From Melghirimyces algeriensis (GTDB lineage Bacteria > Bacillota > Bacilli > Thermoactinomycetales > DSM-45169): 64,000 nt of DNA. The notes under the pieces were generated by a model, which saw only the letters and a program-made list of their open reading frames with translations, was not told the origin of the DNA and searched no databases. Below are positions 1-8,711 of this stretch, piece by piece. Each line of letters opens with the position of its first letter. Positions within the stretch are counted from its first letter, which is position 1. The translations under genes and the position numbers were made by a program. The stretch spans positions 248,001-312,000 of the forward strand of contig NZ_FXTI01000003.1 of NCBI RefSeq assembly GCF_900182565.1, read 5' to 3'.

Positions 1-1
1 T

Positions 2-169
2 GAAATGGCAGCTGAGCTTCTCAAACCGGAGGGGCATCATGTCATGATCGCAGATGCGCCTTTTGTCGAAGGTGCACTTGTAGCTGCGATCGCTTTGCAG
101 GTGGGGAAAGATATTACCGATGCTGTGAAGGAAGCTGAAGATACACGAAAACAGCCAAAGAAAGGATAA
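2..169 (+). CDS. dhaM: DhaM-like PTS phosphotransfer subunit, C-terminal end only
   Basis: Partial gene entering from the left edge; 55 residues and a TAA stop are visible. The segment ADAPFVEGALVAAIALQVG resembles the end of the EIIA(Man)-like domain of DhaM, the subunit that passes phosphate from HPr to the dihydroxyacetone kinase DhaL/DhaK. The tail is charged (TRKQPKKG). The active-site histidine would lie upstream, outside the window, so the assignment rests on this C-terminal pattern only. It is followed at once by a strong bidirectional terminator. Confidence 0.55.
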   Translation, partial: EMAAELLKPEGHHVMIADAPFVEGALVAAIALQVGKDITDAVKEAEDTRKQPKKG

Positions 170-213
170 AACAACAAATAAAGCACTCGTTTTTGAGTGC
201 TTTATTTGTTGTT
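170..213. terminator. bidirectional terminator between dhaM and murF C-terminal half
   Basis: A perfect 19-bp inverted repeat (170-188 and 195-213) with a GTTTTT loop; the arms are A-rich on one side and T-rich on the other, so it can end transcription both ways. The stop codon of the minus-strand murF half (202-204) lies inside the right arm. Confidence 0.85.
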
Positions 214-1182
214 TTGAGCAGATCTTGCAGTCAGGGTATTCACGATTTTTTCAAACTTAAATTTCCGGGATGCTTTAAAATAAATCATGGAACCGGATGG
301 ACTGTTTTTCAAATGACGAATCAAAGATTCACGGGAGGTGAAGTGAATCACCCGTTGTGGAGACATTCCATGAGAGATGGCGGTTCTCCCGATCTCTTTG
401 GCATAGTATCCGTAGGTTATTAATTGGTGAAGGTTGATCCGCGCGACAAATCTTCCGATTTCTCTGTGAGCTTCACGGGTGTATTTACCCAGTTCTTTCA
501 TATCTCCCAAAACAGCAATTGCCTTTCGTTTCCCTGACAAGTCCCTTAAAACGGACAAACCTGCTTTCATTGCTGAAGGATTGGCATTCCAGGCATCGTT
601 AATCAGGATGCGTCGATTGGTTCCCCTGATTTGTTGCAATCGCATTCGAGGCAATCTTGCCCGCTCTAGTCCTTTTTGAATCCGAGGAATGCTGATTCCG
701 AGTGAACGGGCGATCCCAATGGCAGCCATGGCATTGTAGACGTTGTGTTCTCCCCACGTTGGAATGAAAAAGGTTCCCTGTTTTCCCGCTATATTTGCTT
801 CAAAGGTCATTCCACGAGGCGTATACCGAATGTTTGTGGCCTGGATATCCGAGGGACTGTCTATCCCGAATTTATAAACCGTTCCGTGGAAATTGCGTGT
901 AGAAAGTTTCTTGGAGCGAGAACAGTCAGCATTCAGATACAGTGTGGCACCATTTTTCAGTCCGTCGATCAACTCCTGCTTTGCCATGACAATCCGATTC
1001 AATCCACCCAAACTTCCGGCATGTGCTTCTCCAACGTTGGTAACGGCTCCAACATCGGGGCGAACTACCCGACACTGACGTGCGATGTTATTTAACGATT
1101 TCATGCCCATTTCCAATAACAGCACCTGAACTCCGGGAGACAGTTTTAACAAATAGGAGGGAAGGAAGCGAAACGTATTCAT
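202..1182 (-). CDS. murF: MurF-family UDP-MurNAc-tripeptide:D-Ala-D-Ala ligase, C-terminal part, separated from its N-terminal part by an element
   Basis: MurF adds D-Ala-D-Ala to the UDP-MurNAc-tripeptide in the cytoplasm. This 326-codon ORF carries the rest of the central ATPase and the C-terminal domain: VLLLEMGMKSL near residue 22, GEAHAGSLGG near 51, GEHNVYNAMAAIGIARSLGI near 144, NDAWNANPSAMKAGL near 193 and VLGDMKELG near 224, all typical of MurF. The ATP-binding P-loop is missing; it lies in the 11053-11481 ORF. The ATG at 1180-1182 belongs to the inserted element and has no convincing Shine-Dalgarno, so this half is probably not translated on its own. In-frame fusion through the shared ACGTATT repeat gives about 461 residues, the normal MurF length. 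A second, housekeeping murF presumably exists elsewhere. Confidence 0.85.
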   Translation of the reverse strand: MNTFRFLPSYLLKLSPGVQVLLLEMGMKSLNNIARQCRVVRPDVGAVTNVGEAHAGSLGGLNRIVMAKQELIDGLKNGATLYLNADCSRSKKLSTRNFHGTVYKFGIDSPSDIQATNIRYTPRGMTFEANIAGKQGTFFIPTWGEHNVYNAMAAIGIARSLGISIPRIQKGLERARLPRMRLQQIRGTNRRILINDAWNANPSAMKAGLSVLRDLSGKRKAIAVLGDMKELGKYTREAHREIGRFVARINLHQLITYGYYAKEIGRTAISHGMSPQRVIHFTSRESLIRHLKNSPSGSMIYFKASRKFKFEKIVNTLTARSAQNNK

Positions 1183-1192
1183 GTTTCATTGA
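1164..1192. other. left attachment junction of the murF-interrupting element
   Basis: Core direct repeat ACGTATT at 1173-1179, identical to the copy at 11067-11073. To its left is murF sequence (one attB half, GGAAGCGAA); to its right is the element arm TGTTTCATTGA (1182-1192). That arm is the reverse complement, with one mismatch, of the arm TCATTGAAACA at the other end. The predicted crossover dinucleotide is GT at 1175-1176, the centre of the attP dyad. Confidence 0.8.
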
Positions 1193-1198
1193 TACCTC

Positions 1199-2728
1199 TT
1201 AAATGCGAAAAAAAATATTAATGGTAAATTCTCCATGCTTAGAGCCTTGTTGACGGCTATACTCAATACGATCCAAAACAGATTTCAACAACCGATTTTT
1301 CTTTTCTGCATCATTTGCAACATCATATGCTTCCGAAATGGTTTTCACTTTTGGCTTAAAGACTGCGCAATTCTGTTCTTCCCGATTGATTTCCTTTCGC
1401 AGTTTTTTTATTTGTTCTTTTACTTTCCGGATTCGGTCGGAAAGCTTTTTTTGTCTGTCTGCAAAGGTTTTTGCATCATATGTACCCTGTTCCAGAAGAT
1501 CATGGAGATTTTCGTGTTGTTCCTGAAGTATGCCTAATTGTTTCTCTTTGACTTTCAGGGATTTTTTCTTTAAAGGAATTTCTGTCGGGAATTTGTCAGA
1601 TAATTGGATATCTAATGTAAATGCTTGGGTGAACTCCTTAATCGAGTCCAAAATTCTTGATTCGATCAGTTGAAGGGAGATGCCTTTGACGATTCCGCGA
1701 CAACGGATGGAGGGGCAACGTAATATGGCTGTGTTTTTGCTGTCCGCTTTTCGGGTTAAAGCATATCCGCAGTTTTTACAATATACCAATCCGGCCAAGG
1801 GGTTAACCAGTTTTTGTGAGCTTTTTACACGTGGAGGATTATGCATTCCATAGTTTTGGTGAGCCAGATCCCATAATTCTTGGGTGATGATGGGCTTGTG
1901 AGCATGTTCCTTTCGATACCATTGTTCTGGTGGAAGAGGCTTGGAGATGTATTTTCCGTTCTGTTTTATATATTTATTTTTTCCCCATACAATGTGCCCT
2001 AGATAAACTTCGTTTTTCAGTATTTTAGAAATCATGGTATGACTCCACTCTCTGCCTTTCCCTGGGGTGCGAATTCCGAGATTTGTCAGTTCATTTGCAA
2101 TTTGATTCCGACCCTTACCGCGGGCGACCATTTCAAAAATTTGCTGGACCACCCATGCCGTATCCGGGTCTGGATGAAGTTTCAGGTTGGCATCTCTCCA
2201 ATAGCCAAACGGTACCTTGGAGGTGATTGACTTTCCTTCACTGGCGGAAGCTCTTCGCCCTCTTTGCATTCGCTTGGTAATGGACTTTAATTCTTCCCGG
2301 CTGATAATCGATTTCACGCCAAAGAGCAGTTCAGCTCCTTCTTCACTTGGGTAAATAACTTCATAAGGAGTAATAATATAGGTTTCACTAAGCCGAAACG
2401 CCCGAAAGATGATCCCCATGTCGTACAGGTCGCCGCGTCCAAGGCGGTCGAGGTCCATTACGAGCACTGCATCACAGGCTCCCTTTTCCACTGATTTCAA
2501 CATTTTTTGAATCTGCGGCCGATCAAACAGGTGTTCCCCTGAAACGATTTCCTCATAAATCTCCAGGATGCGATGTTGTTTCTGGTTTGCCAAATCCAAA
2601 AGCTGCTTTCGATGTCGTTTTAAAACATCAAATGAAAGGCCTTCTTCCTGGGCGCGTCTTTCTTCTTCGATGTCGGTTCTGCTTTTACGCAGATACATAA
2701 AGACGTCCAAGCCGGAAGGCTGATTCAT
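1199..2728 (-). CDS. large serine recombinase (SprA/SpoIVCA-like)
   Basis: A 509-residue DNA invertase/integrase of the large serine recombinase family, which cuts and rejoins attP/attB or attL/attR through a 5'-phosphoserine link. Visible parts: catalytic Ser16 in YLRKSRTD; the VMDLDRLGRG segment near residue 90; ITPYEVIYP near 119, much as in SprA of SPbeta; a recombinase domain (FGYWRD, then GRNQIANELTNLGIRTPGKG) around residues 175-260; a zinc ribbon CKNC...CPSIRC near 315-345; and a long charged coiled coil around 380-460. ATG start with upstream AGGTGA. The gene ends 20 bp from the attachment core, pointing out of the element, the usual position for an integrase. I see no confident promoter of either vegetative or sporulation type. 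Confidence 0.92.
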   Translation of the reverse strand: MNQPSGLDVFMYLRKSRTDIEEERRAQEEGLSFDVLKRHRKQLLDLANQKQHRILEIYEEIVSGEHLFDRPQIQKMLKSVEKGACDAVLVMDLDRLGRGDLYDMGIIFRAFRLSETYIITPYEVIYPSEEGAELLFGVKSIISREELKSITKRMQRGRRASASEGKSITSKVPFGYWRDANLKLHPDPDTAWVVQQIFEMVARGKGRNQIANELTNLGIRTPGKGREWSHTMISKILKNEVYLGHIVWGKNKYIKQNGKYISKPLPPEQWYRKEHAHKPIITQELWDLAHQNYGMHNPPRVKSSQKLVNPLAGLVYCKNCGYALTRKADSKNTAILRCPSIRCRGIVKGISLQLIESRILDSIKEFTQAFTLDIQLSDKFPTEIPLKKKSLKVKEKQLGILQEQHENLHDLLEQGTYDAKTFADRQKKLSDRIRKVKEQIKKLRKEINREEQNCAVFKPKVKTISEAYDVANDAEKKNRLLKSVLDRIEYSRQQGSKHGEFTINIFFRI

Positions 2729-2867
2729 TTTGTATCACCTGTTATATGAGTGATCTGTACATTACTATACGAAACGTCGGGCTTGTTATATAACGTAATT
2801 GGAAAGGTGAACCTTTATCTCCATAGAATAGGGTGGGGTGGTGGGAATATGGGAGGAACGGAACTGG

Positions 2868-3020
2868 ATGATCGATAAAACGACGGTCATCATTCACTCT
2901 CAATTGGCCAATATGACTTTGGAAAAGAGAAGGGAGTGGTTTGAGAGGGAAAAAGAGATGGGAAACCCGATCCTAAAGCAAATCAGCCAGGCGATTCGCG
3001 ATTGCCAAACTGCGAGGTGA
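2868..3020 (+). CDS. 50-residue charged protein, candidate recombination directionality factor
   Basis: A small ORF transcribed divergently from the recombinase, 139 bp away. ATG at 2868 is preceded by GGGAGGAAC at good spacing, a better start than the upstream GTG/ATG choices. The protein starts MIDKTTVIIHSQLANM and is largely helical and charged (KRREWFEREKEM). I do not recognise the family. Its size and place next to a SprA-like recombinase recall SprB, the small excision factor of SPbeta, but I see no sequence proof of that. Confidence 0.45.
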   Translation: MIDKTTVIIHSQLANMTLEKRREWFEREKEMGNPILKQISQAIRDCQTAR

Positions 3021-3183
3021 TAGATGATCCCGCTGTATTCCCCGTAACGGATATGGTATTCGGCCAACAGGTTTTCCTCATAGATATCATACTTGGCCCC
3101 GTCGGCGGCCGCCGTCTTTGCACTTCCCCACAATCGGGGCAGGTCAAACCGGTAATATTGTCCTTGATTGCTTGATGGTACAA
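2975..3183 (-). pseudogene. frameshifted small zinc-ribbon-like protein remnant
   Basis: Two minus-strand frames together look like one small protein: the first begins at a TTG (3181-3183) and holds GLTCPDCGE, a CxxC knuckle; the second frame continues with YDIYEENLLAEYHIRYGEY. The switch lies near 3110 in a GC-rich stretch. The 3' part overlaps the opposite-strand 50-residue ORF, so only one of the two is likely real over that overlap. Function unknown. Confidence 0.25.
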
Positions 3184-3199
3184 TGGAGATATTTAGGAG

Positions 3200-3874
3200 G
3201 TGAGCTCTTTGAATGTTTCTAACAATAAAGCTTCAAATAAAAAACGCCCTTCTTTTTGGAGGAATCAATCGTTAGTTGCTTTATGGACTGGACAGGGTCT
3301 TTCTTCACTTGGAACAGGAATTTATCAAGCAGGCTTGGCTTGGGAAGTGGTACATATTACGGGTCCACACTTGCTATGGGTTCCATTCTTATCGCTTCGA
3401 CTATACCAGTGATTGTATTTTCTCTTTGGTATTTTGTTCAAGAACCCGCTGTTTTTTGGTCAGTGATTCTTATTACTTTTGCGAACCTCTCCGCTGTAAA
3501 ATCCAAGTAAATATGCCTCAATTTATACAGATCGATCTTAACTGGACTCCCCAGATCTATGGAGTTGTGATTTCCTGTTATGGACTGGGAGCTACAACTG
3601 CTTTTTTGTTCCTTTCCGTATATTCTTTAAAAAACAGGAGGGGAATGTTGTACTTAATTACCTTGTTTACTGGCGGAACCATGTTTTTATTTTTCCCATT
3701 GGTCCATTATTCTTGGCAACTAGGTGGACTGTTGTTCATCATGGGAGTGGCTTTTGGATTATGGGGAGCTTTGGGAGATTATCTTAATAACACTTTCGTT
3801 TTTCTCGCAGCAGGAAGCTTTATATGTCTGGTGGCTCTTATAGGGGGAAAGACACCCTTACGAAAAACAAACTG
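3200..3874 (+). pseudogene. degraded MFS transporter (macrolide-efflux type)
   Basis: Starts after AGGAGG (GTG 3200 or TTG 3209) with FWRNQSLVALWTGQGLSSLG, the N-terminus of a 12-helix MFS_3 efflux protein. Near 3360 the frame changes and continues as LAMGSILIASTIPVIVFSLW, then changes again near 3505 to a stretch with several hydrophobic helices that ends at 3874. The total of about 225 codons is half the normal 400, so large parts are missing as well as frames. No functional protein is expected. Confidence 0.7.
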
Positions 3875-4216
3875 AAAAGACAAATGTGGTTGATAGATTG
3901 CGAATAGTATAATAAATGGAAGTATTAGCATCTATCTTCCAGTATGTCTAAGGGAATACATACAGTTTTGCTCTCAGTGTTCAAATTTCGGAAATACTGA
4001 TCATGGGATCCGATGATAGGGGATTGATTCGCCAAATGGATCAAATACCCAAATTGCTTGTTTATGTTGCGCGCATATCGGACTACCCTCCTGATATGGC
4101 TGGGGTTTAAAATCTCAACTTCCGATAATAGTACGGTATCGGAAGTTAGAATGGAAATCGGAAAGATGTGTATAAAGGGTAATGAACCGGTCACAATGTG
4201 ACCGGTTCATTGGTTC
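3875..4216. other. 342-bp stretch without a supported gene
   Basis: A minus-strand open frame (3925-4194) contains SEVEILNPSHIRRVV, faintly like the end of a WYL-domain regulator, but has no clear ribosome site or family match. The right end is a palindrome listed separately. Confidence 0.4.
4181..4211. repeat. 31-bp near-perfect palindrome downstream of MFS gene
   Basis: Arms AATGAACCGGTCACA (4181-4195) and TGTGACCGGTTCATT (4197-4211) around a single A. It lies just past the stop of the minus-strand MFS gene, but the minus strand lacks a U-run after it; the plus strand does have a T-rich stretch. It could be a weak terminator, an mRNA-end hairpin or an operator. Confidence 0.7.
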
Positions 4217-5521
4217 TTATTTTTTATTCCCAGGTTGGCAGAGATCGGGGGAGACTATTTGATTTGACTTGGGTGATTTTCTTGGAGGTGTAGAGGACAG
4301 CGCTGCTACAAATCCAACAATGGGAAATGCAAAGGTTGCCAGGATGACTTCGGTATAGCCGCCGAACCAGTCATATGCGACTCCATAAGGCAGTGGCCCA
4401 AGAGCGGAGCTAATGACTGTGGTGGTCATGGCGACTCCCCGAATGCTTCCGAGATAACGACGTCCAAAATACTGAGGCCATATTGCATTGAGGACGATCT
4501 GCTCCAAACCGTTGCAAAATCCCCAGAAGACAGCGAATAACACAGCAGTTGTAACGGAATGAACATTCAAGACTAGAACCAGGAAAACAAATTGGAGCAG
4601 AAAGACAAATGCCAAGACCCGATGGACCGCGTACCGGTCCACGGCAAACCCAGCGGCAAAGGTCGTAGGGAAACCAATTCCCGCCATCAAACTGAGAACA
4701 AGTGCAGCTGTTGATATTCCTAATCCCTGATCCTTCATAATCGAGGTCAGGTGGAAGGTGAGCCCCGTGTTTACCAAGGCTGGGAAGCTGACACACATGA
4801 GGATCAACCAGAAGGTCCGGGTTCTCATCGCTTCCTTCAACGTCCAGTCTTCCTCCTGTGTCAATGTTACAGCACCTGATTCCCTACCTGAATTTCCGGA
4901 TTGATCGGGCAGCATCCCGACATCTTCCGGGCGGTTTCGAACAAAAATGGCTGCCAGTGGAACGAAGACCACCAACAATAAGATGCCCCAGATTCGCCAA
5001 GCGGTCGGCCAATCCCAACGATCGATCATCCAGGCATTGAGGATGGGGCTGAAGGTGGCCCCTGCAAATCCTCCGATCATCATCAGGCTGAGCGCACGTC
5101 CCCGTTTGCGGATGAACCACTGGGGAACCAGTGTGTTAGGGATCAAGGTCATGGAGCCCTGTCCCAACAACCGGATGGTTAGAAATCCGATGAACAGCAT
5201 GATGGGTGTGAATACAAAGCTGTTCCAGAAACAGGCGGCTGCGAAGAGGGTTCCCACTCCCACCATCATCGCTCGCTGTCCGAAACGGTCCACCATTCTG
5301 CCGACAAGTATCAACAGTAAACCGGCGAACAGCGTGGCTCCGGAATAGATCCCCGAAACGAGCGAACGGCTCCAACCGAAATCATGGATGTAATAGTCGA
5401 TAAAGATGGAATTGGAATAGGTTTGACCTGGGGCTGAGAAAAAAACGCCCAGTCCAGCGATCAGAACGATCATCCACCCATAATAAAAACGGGTCCGGAA
5501 GACAGTCTGACCGTCTTCCAT
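4217..5521 (-). CDS. MFS transporter, oxalate/formate antiporter-like (OFA/MCT type)
   Basis: 434 residues with 12 predicted membrane helices. The start FYYGWMIVLIAGLGVFFSAPGQTYSNSIFID and the loop GRMVDRFGQR between helices 2 and 3 are typical of the OFA/monocarboxylate MFS group, which move small organic anions. VRNRPEDVGMLPD at the central loop is also a family hallmark. The ATG is at 5519-5521. It is the only intact transporter inside the murF-interrupting element. Substrate cannot be read from sequence. Confidence 0.85.
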   Translation of the reverse strand: MEDGQTVFRTRFYYGWMIVLIAGLGVFFSAPGQTYSNSIFIDYYIHDFGWSRSLVSGIYSGATLFAGLLLILVGRMVDRFGQRAMMVGVGTLFAAACFWNSFVFTPIMLFIGFLTIRLLGQGSMTLIPNTLVPQWFIRKRGRALSLMMIGGFAGATFSPILNAWMIDRWDWPTAWRIWGILLLVVFVPLAAIFVRNRPEDVGMLPDQSGNSGRESGAVTLTQEEDWTLKEAMRTRTFWLILMCVSFPALVNTGLTFHLTSIMKDQGLGISTAALVLSLMAGIGFPTTFAAGFAVDRYAVHRVLAFVFLLQFVFLVLVLNVHSVTTAVLFAVFWGFCNGLEQIVLNAIWPQYFGRRYLGSIRGVAMTTTVISSALGPLPYGVAYDWFGGYTEVILATFAFPIVGFVAALSSTPPRKSPKSNQIVSPDLCQPGNKK

Positions 5522-5550
5522 CGAACGTGTCCCTATCTTGGATCCCTCCC

Positions 5551-5576
5551 AACAAATAAAGAAGCCTGGCGGCTTC
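5551..5576 (-). terminator. terminator of the small hypothetical gene at 5586
   Basis: On the minus strand GAAGCC-GCCA-GGCTTC is followed by TTTATTTGTT, directly after the stop at 5586. Confidence 0.6.
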
Positions 5577-5585
5577 CATTGTATC

Positions 5586-5982
5586 CTACTTCTCCGTTTT
5601 TTTGATCAATAGATTGTATTCCTTTGTCGTGAAGATTCCCTGCAGTTTTTCCCTCGCTTCTTTAGGTGTGTAGGACAGATGCTTCAAACGCTTTGCCCGT
5701 TCTTTTTCATCATGGTAGGGCAGGTAAATCCAATCCTGATCTTCCAATCCGAGTCGATCAGCATGTCTTTTCGCCAACATCAAGGTTTGAGCGCTAATCA
5801 AATATGGTTTTGCTAAAACCATCCCCTTTGGATTCTATTTTGTGGTGATCGTAAGGATCGTCGTCTATTGCCACTTTTGGAGACCATTTCCCTAATAAAT
5901 CAAACAATAACTCGGACGGGCGAAACTGGTGCTTATAGTTGTAAAAATCTAGTGCGACCCAGGTAATCCCTAATTTGAATTT
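5586..5982 (-). pseudogene. hypothetical protein, frameshifted at a G4 run
   Basis: The open 78-codon ORF (5586-5822, starting MVLAKPYLISAQ) lacks a usable ribosome site. Upstream, in the next frame, coding-like sequence (ITWVALDFYNYKHQF, DDDPYDHHKIESKG) runs up to GGGG at 5823-5826, where one base would join the two frames. The combined product would be about 132 residues with no start codon left after an in-frame TAA at 5983. I do not recognise the family. Either a decaying gene or an assembly indel. Confidence 0.45.
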
Positions 5983-6177
5983 TTAAAAATGGGTCGATCG
6001 GAGTTCCATTTTGGTTTTCCGCAGATGAAGGTCATCCTCCTCACTCACCTCTCTGGTCTTTCCCTGTTCATCATGAACATAATAAAGTAAGCCACGACTG
6101 CAGGTATGAATGCTGATGCCACGCACTTGTCGTTTCAACCGTTCGCTACCCTTTTTCTTTTTTACAGACAGCCACAC
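5983..6177 (-). CDS. small basic hypothetical protein
   Basis: 64 codons from a GTG (6175-6177) that overlaps the end of the methyltransferase gene by 32 bp, so translation could be coupled; a TTG further in is also possible. Rich in K and R (VKKKKGSERLKRQVRG), with a segment YYVHDEQGKTREVSEEDD. No family recognised. It may be the intact neighbour of, or once have been joined to, the broken ORF at 5586. Confidence 0.35.
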   Translation of the reverse strand: MWLSVKKKKGSERLKRQVRGISIHTCSRGLLYYVHDEQGKTREVSEEDDLHLRKTKMELRSTHF

Positions 6178-6766
6178 CCAGCGGGTATTTCACGTTCTTC
6201 CGCGGCGGTTCGATCGTCACTCCCCGCTGGTAGAAAATCTCGACCTCGGAAAATCCCTCGAAAAGCTCGACGAACTCTTCCGGTGTCAGTTGATGAATAT
6301 GAAAAGGACATTTACACGGTTTTCCCCGTCCCTTGCCAAAGGGAGTGGACAGCACCAGCGTACCGCCCGGGGTCAGCATCTCGTGTAAATGCCGCATAAA
6401 CAGTCGATCGTCCTGGAGATGTTCGATCGTTTCAAAAGAAAGGATGGTCTCAAACCGACCCAGTTTCTGCGGCAATGACGTATCCTGAGCGTCCGCCACG
6501 CGGTATTCCGTCAAGGGGTGGTAGTAAGTCTTTCGCGCGTACTCGATGGTTTTCGGATCGAGGTCCACCCCAATAATTTTTTCCACCTTCTTTTTGCAGG
6601 CTTTGGCCACCATGTGGGTTCCGTAACCGGCCCCACAGGCGATATCCAATACCCGTCCTTTTACATAGGGAGTGGAAAAATAATACCGGGCGAGATGCTC
6701 CAGCAACATGCCGTTGGTCGGTTTCATCAATTTCGGTATCACACGTTCTTCCGTCAGTTCTAACAA
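6146..6766 (-). CDS. class I SAM-dependent methyltransferase
   Basis: 206 residues. Motif I VLDIACGAGYGT (near residue 39) binds S-adenosylmethionine; GVDLDPKTIEYAR is motif II; FETIEHLQDD and LTPGGTLVLSTPF are the later core strands of a Methyltransf_11-type fold. The start is TTG (6764-6766) after GGTGA. It follows the HTH gene at 6785 by 18 bp, so the two form an operon. Substrate unknown. Confidence 0.85.
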   Translation of the reverse strand: MLELTEERVIPKLMKPTNGMLLEHLARYYFSTPYVKGRVLDIACGAGYGTHMVAKACKKKVEKIIGVDLDPKTIEYARKTYYHPLTEYRVADAQDTSLPQKLGRFETILSFETIEHLQDDRLFMRHLHEMLTPGGTLVLSTPFGKGRGKPCKCPFHIHQLTPEEFVELFEGFSEVEIFYQRGVTIEPPRKNVKYPLGVAVCKKEKG

Positions 6767-6784
6767 AATGGTTCACCGCTTTGG

Positions 6785-6967
6785 TTAAATTCGTTCCCCT
6801 TTTTTGCGCTTTTCAATGAATTCCGCCAGATCTTCTTTTTTCACCCGCCAATGACGTCCAATCTTAAAGGCCGGGATCTTTCCTTGCTGCACCAGTTTGT
6901 ACGTGGTCATTTCGCTGATTTGCAGGTATTTGGCCACCTGTGCGACGGTCAAGACTTCTTGGTCCAT
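6785..6967 (-). CDS. excisionase-family helix-turn-helix protein
   Basis: A 60-residue protein, almost all one winged-helix/HTH_17 domain: LTVAQVAKYLQISEMTTYKLVQQG then IPAFKIGRHWRVKKEDLAEFI. The family includes phage Xis proteins and BldC/SinR-like small regulators that bend DNA. A perfect AGGAGG lies 6 bp before the ATG. It is first in an operon with the methyltransferase. Being inside a serine-recombinase element, it could regulate the element or help excision, but this family more often serves tyrosine integrases. Confidence 0.8.
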   Translation of the reverse strand: MDQEVLTVAQVAKYLQISEMTTYKLVQQGKIPAFKIGRHWRVKKEDLAEFIEKRKKGERI

Positions 6968-7135
6968 CGGAGGCCTCCTTTACTGGTTCTCATAGGATAC
7001 TATAGCATATGGCGGAGTATAACTCAAACCGCTTCTTTTATATTCTTTTATAATGGAGGATAAATAATTTGTATTCAGATCATCTACATATGTTATAGTC
7101 TAAAGAAGAATTATCGGATGAAAGGACATCAAGTG

Positions 7136-8711
7136 ATGAATAGATTGCACATCGAGGTTGCTCGACGACGAACCTTCGCCATTATTTCTCATCCGGATGC
7201 CGGCAAAACCACACTGACTGAGAAACTCCTCCTGTTCGGAGGAGCCATTCGGGAAGCCGGTTCCGTGAAAGGTAGAAAGACCGACAAACACGCCGCTTCG
7301 GACTGGATGGAGATTGAGAAGCAGCGGGGGATTTCCGTCACGTCCAGCGTACTGGAATTTACCTATCATGGGTATCATGTCAACATCCTGGATACGCCGG
7401 GGCACCAAGACTTCAGTGAAGACACCTATCGGACGCTGGCTGCAGCGGACAGCGCCGTCATGTTGATTGACTGTGCCAAGGGGGTGGAAGCCCAGACGAT
7501 CAAACTTTTCGAAGTCTGTGCCAAGCGGAGGATTCCGATCTTCACCTTTATCAACAAAATGGATCGTCAGGGGAAAGACCCGTTTGATCTCTTGGAAGAA
7601 ATCGAGTCCGTTCTCGGAATGCGTTCCTACCCCATGAATTGGCCGATAGGGATGGGTTCAGAGTTTTGCGGGATCTATAACCGTCATCGCTTTCGTTTGG
7701 AACGTTTCGAGCGACAGAAGGATACGCAGCGACTGAACGTAAATGGTCCGGACGACCCACAGATCCGGGAAGAGGTCGGGGATCTCCTTACCGACCGACT
7801 CTCGGAAGAGATCGCGTTGCTGGATATCGCCGGGGAACCCTACGACATCGAAAGAATTGAAAACGGTGAGTTGACTCCGGTCTTTTTCGGCAGTGCCATC
7901 ACCAACTTTGGGGTGGAAGCGTTTCTGGAGGACTTTCTGGAATTGGCTCCGCCCCCTTCTCCACGGAAAAGCGACCAGGGACTGATTGAACCGATACAGA
8001 CAGCTTTCTCCGGCTTCGTATTCAAAATCCAAGCCAACATGAACCCCGCTCACCGGGACCGCGTCGCTTTTCTCCGCGTCTGCTCCGGGAAATTCGAACG
8101 GGGAATGAGCGTTCGAAACGTTCGCACGGGAAAGACCTTGAAATTGGCACAACCTCAGCAGTTCATGGCACAGGACCGTTCCATCGTGGAAGAAGCCTAC
8201 GCCGGGGATATCATCGGTCTGTTTGATCCCGGACAGTTTCGGGTGGGGGATACTCTCTGCGAGAAAGGTTCCTATCAGCTTGAACGGCTTCCCAAGTTTC
8301 CGCCGGAGCATTTTGCCAAAATCACGAACAAAAACGCCATGCGTTACAAGCAATACCAAAAGGGTTTGGAGCAACTGGTCGAGGAAGGCGCCATCCAAAA
8401 ATATCGAACCTTCCTCTCCAGAACGGGACGAAATCATCATCGGCGCTGTCGGAGAACTACAATACCAAGTGTTTGAACATCGAATGAAGAGCGAGTACGG
8501 CGTGGAGCTGATCTTTGAACGTCTTCCGTACCGTTTTGCCCGCTGGGTTAAAGGAACGATCGAAGACCCCGCCCGTCTCCAACAAGGGGGACGAACCCTG
8601 TGTGTGAAGGATGACGAAGACCAATTGTTGGTGCTGTTCGACTCCGAGTTCTACATGCAACATCTCATTCAGCAGAATCCGGAACTGACTTTTGTCAAAC
8701 AGTCTGACTAG
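7136..8711 (+). pseudogene. prfC: peptide chain release factor 3, one frameshift
   Basis: RF3 is the GTPase that recycles RF1/RF2 from the ribosome. The first frame (ATG 7136, SD AAAGGA) has G1 [10 protein letters not shown]2 region [10 protein letters not shown]3 [11 protein letters not shown] and G4 NKMDRQGKD, and runs to about 8425. From there the family sequence [20 protein letters not shown] continues one frame over to 8711. A single inserted base (or two lost) near 8400-8425 explains it. Together about 525 residues, the normal RF3 size. Either the copy is dead or the base is an assembly error; no known programmed frameshift exists here. Confidence 0.85.

Noticed and set aside
2729..2830. 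Possible sigma-E/sigma-K promoter of the recombinase (CATATAACA)
   Set aside because: The -10-like sequence touches the ribosome site, leaving no room for a leader, and the -35 is poor. It cannot be used as support for sporulation control.
3925..4194. Minus-strand ORF of 89 codons with slight WYL-domain resemblance
   Set aside because: No ribosome site, no domain beyond about 15 residues, and it runs into a palindrome.
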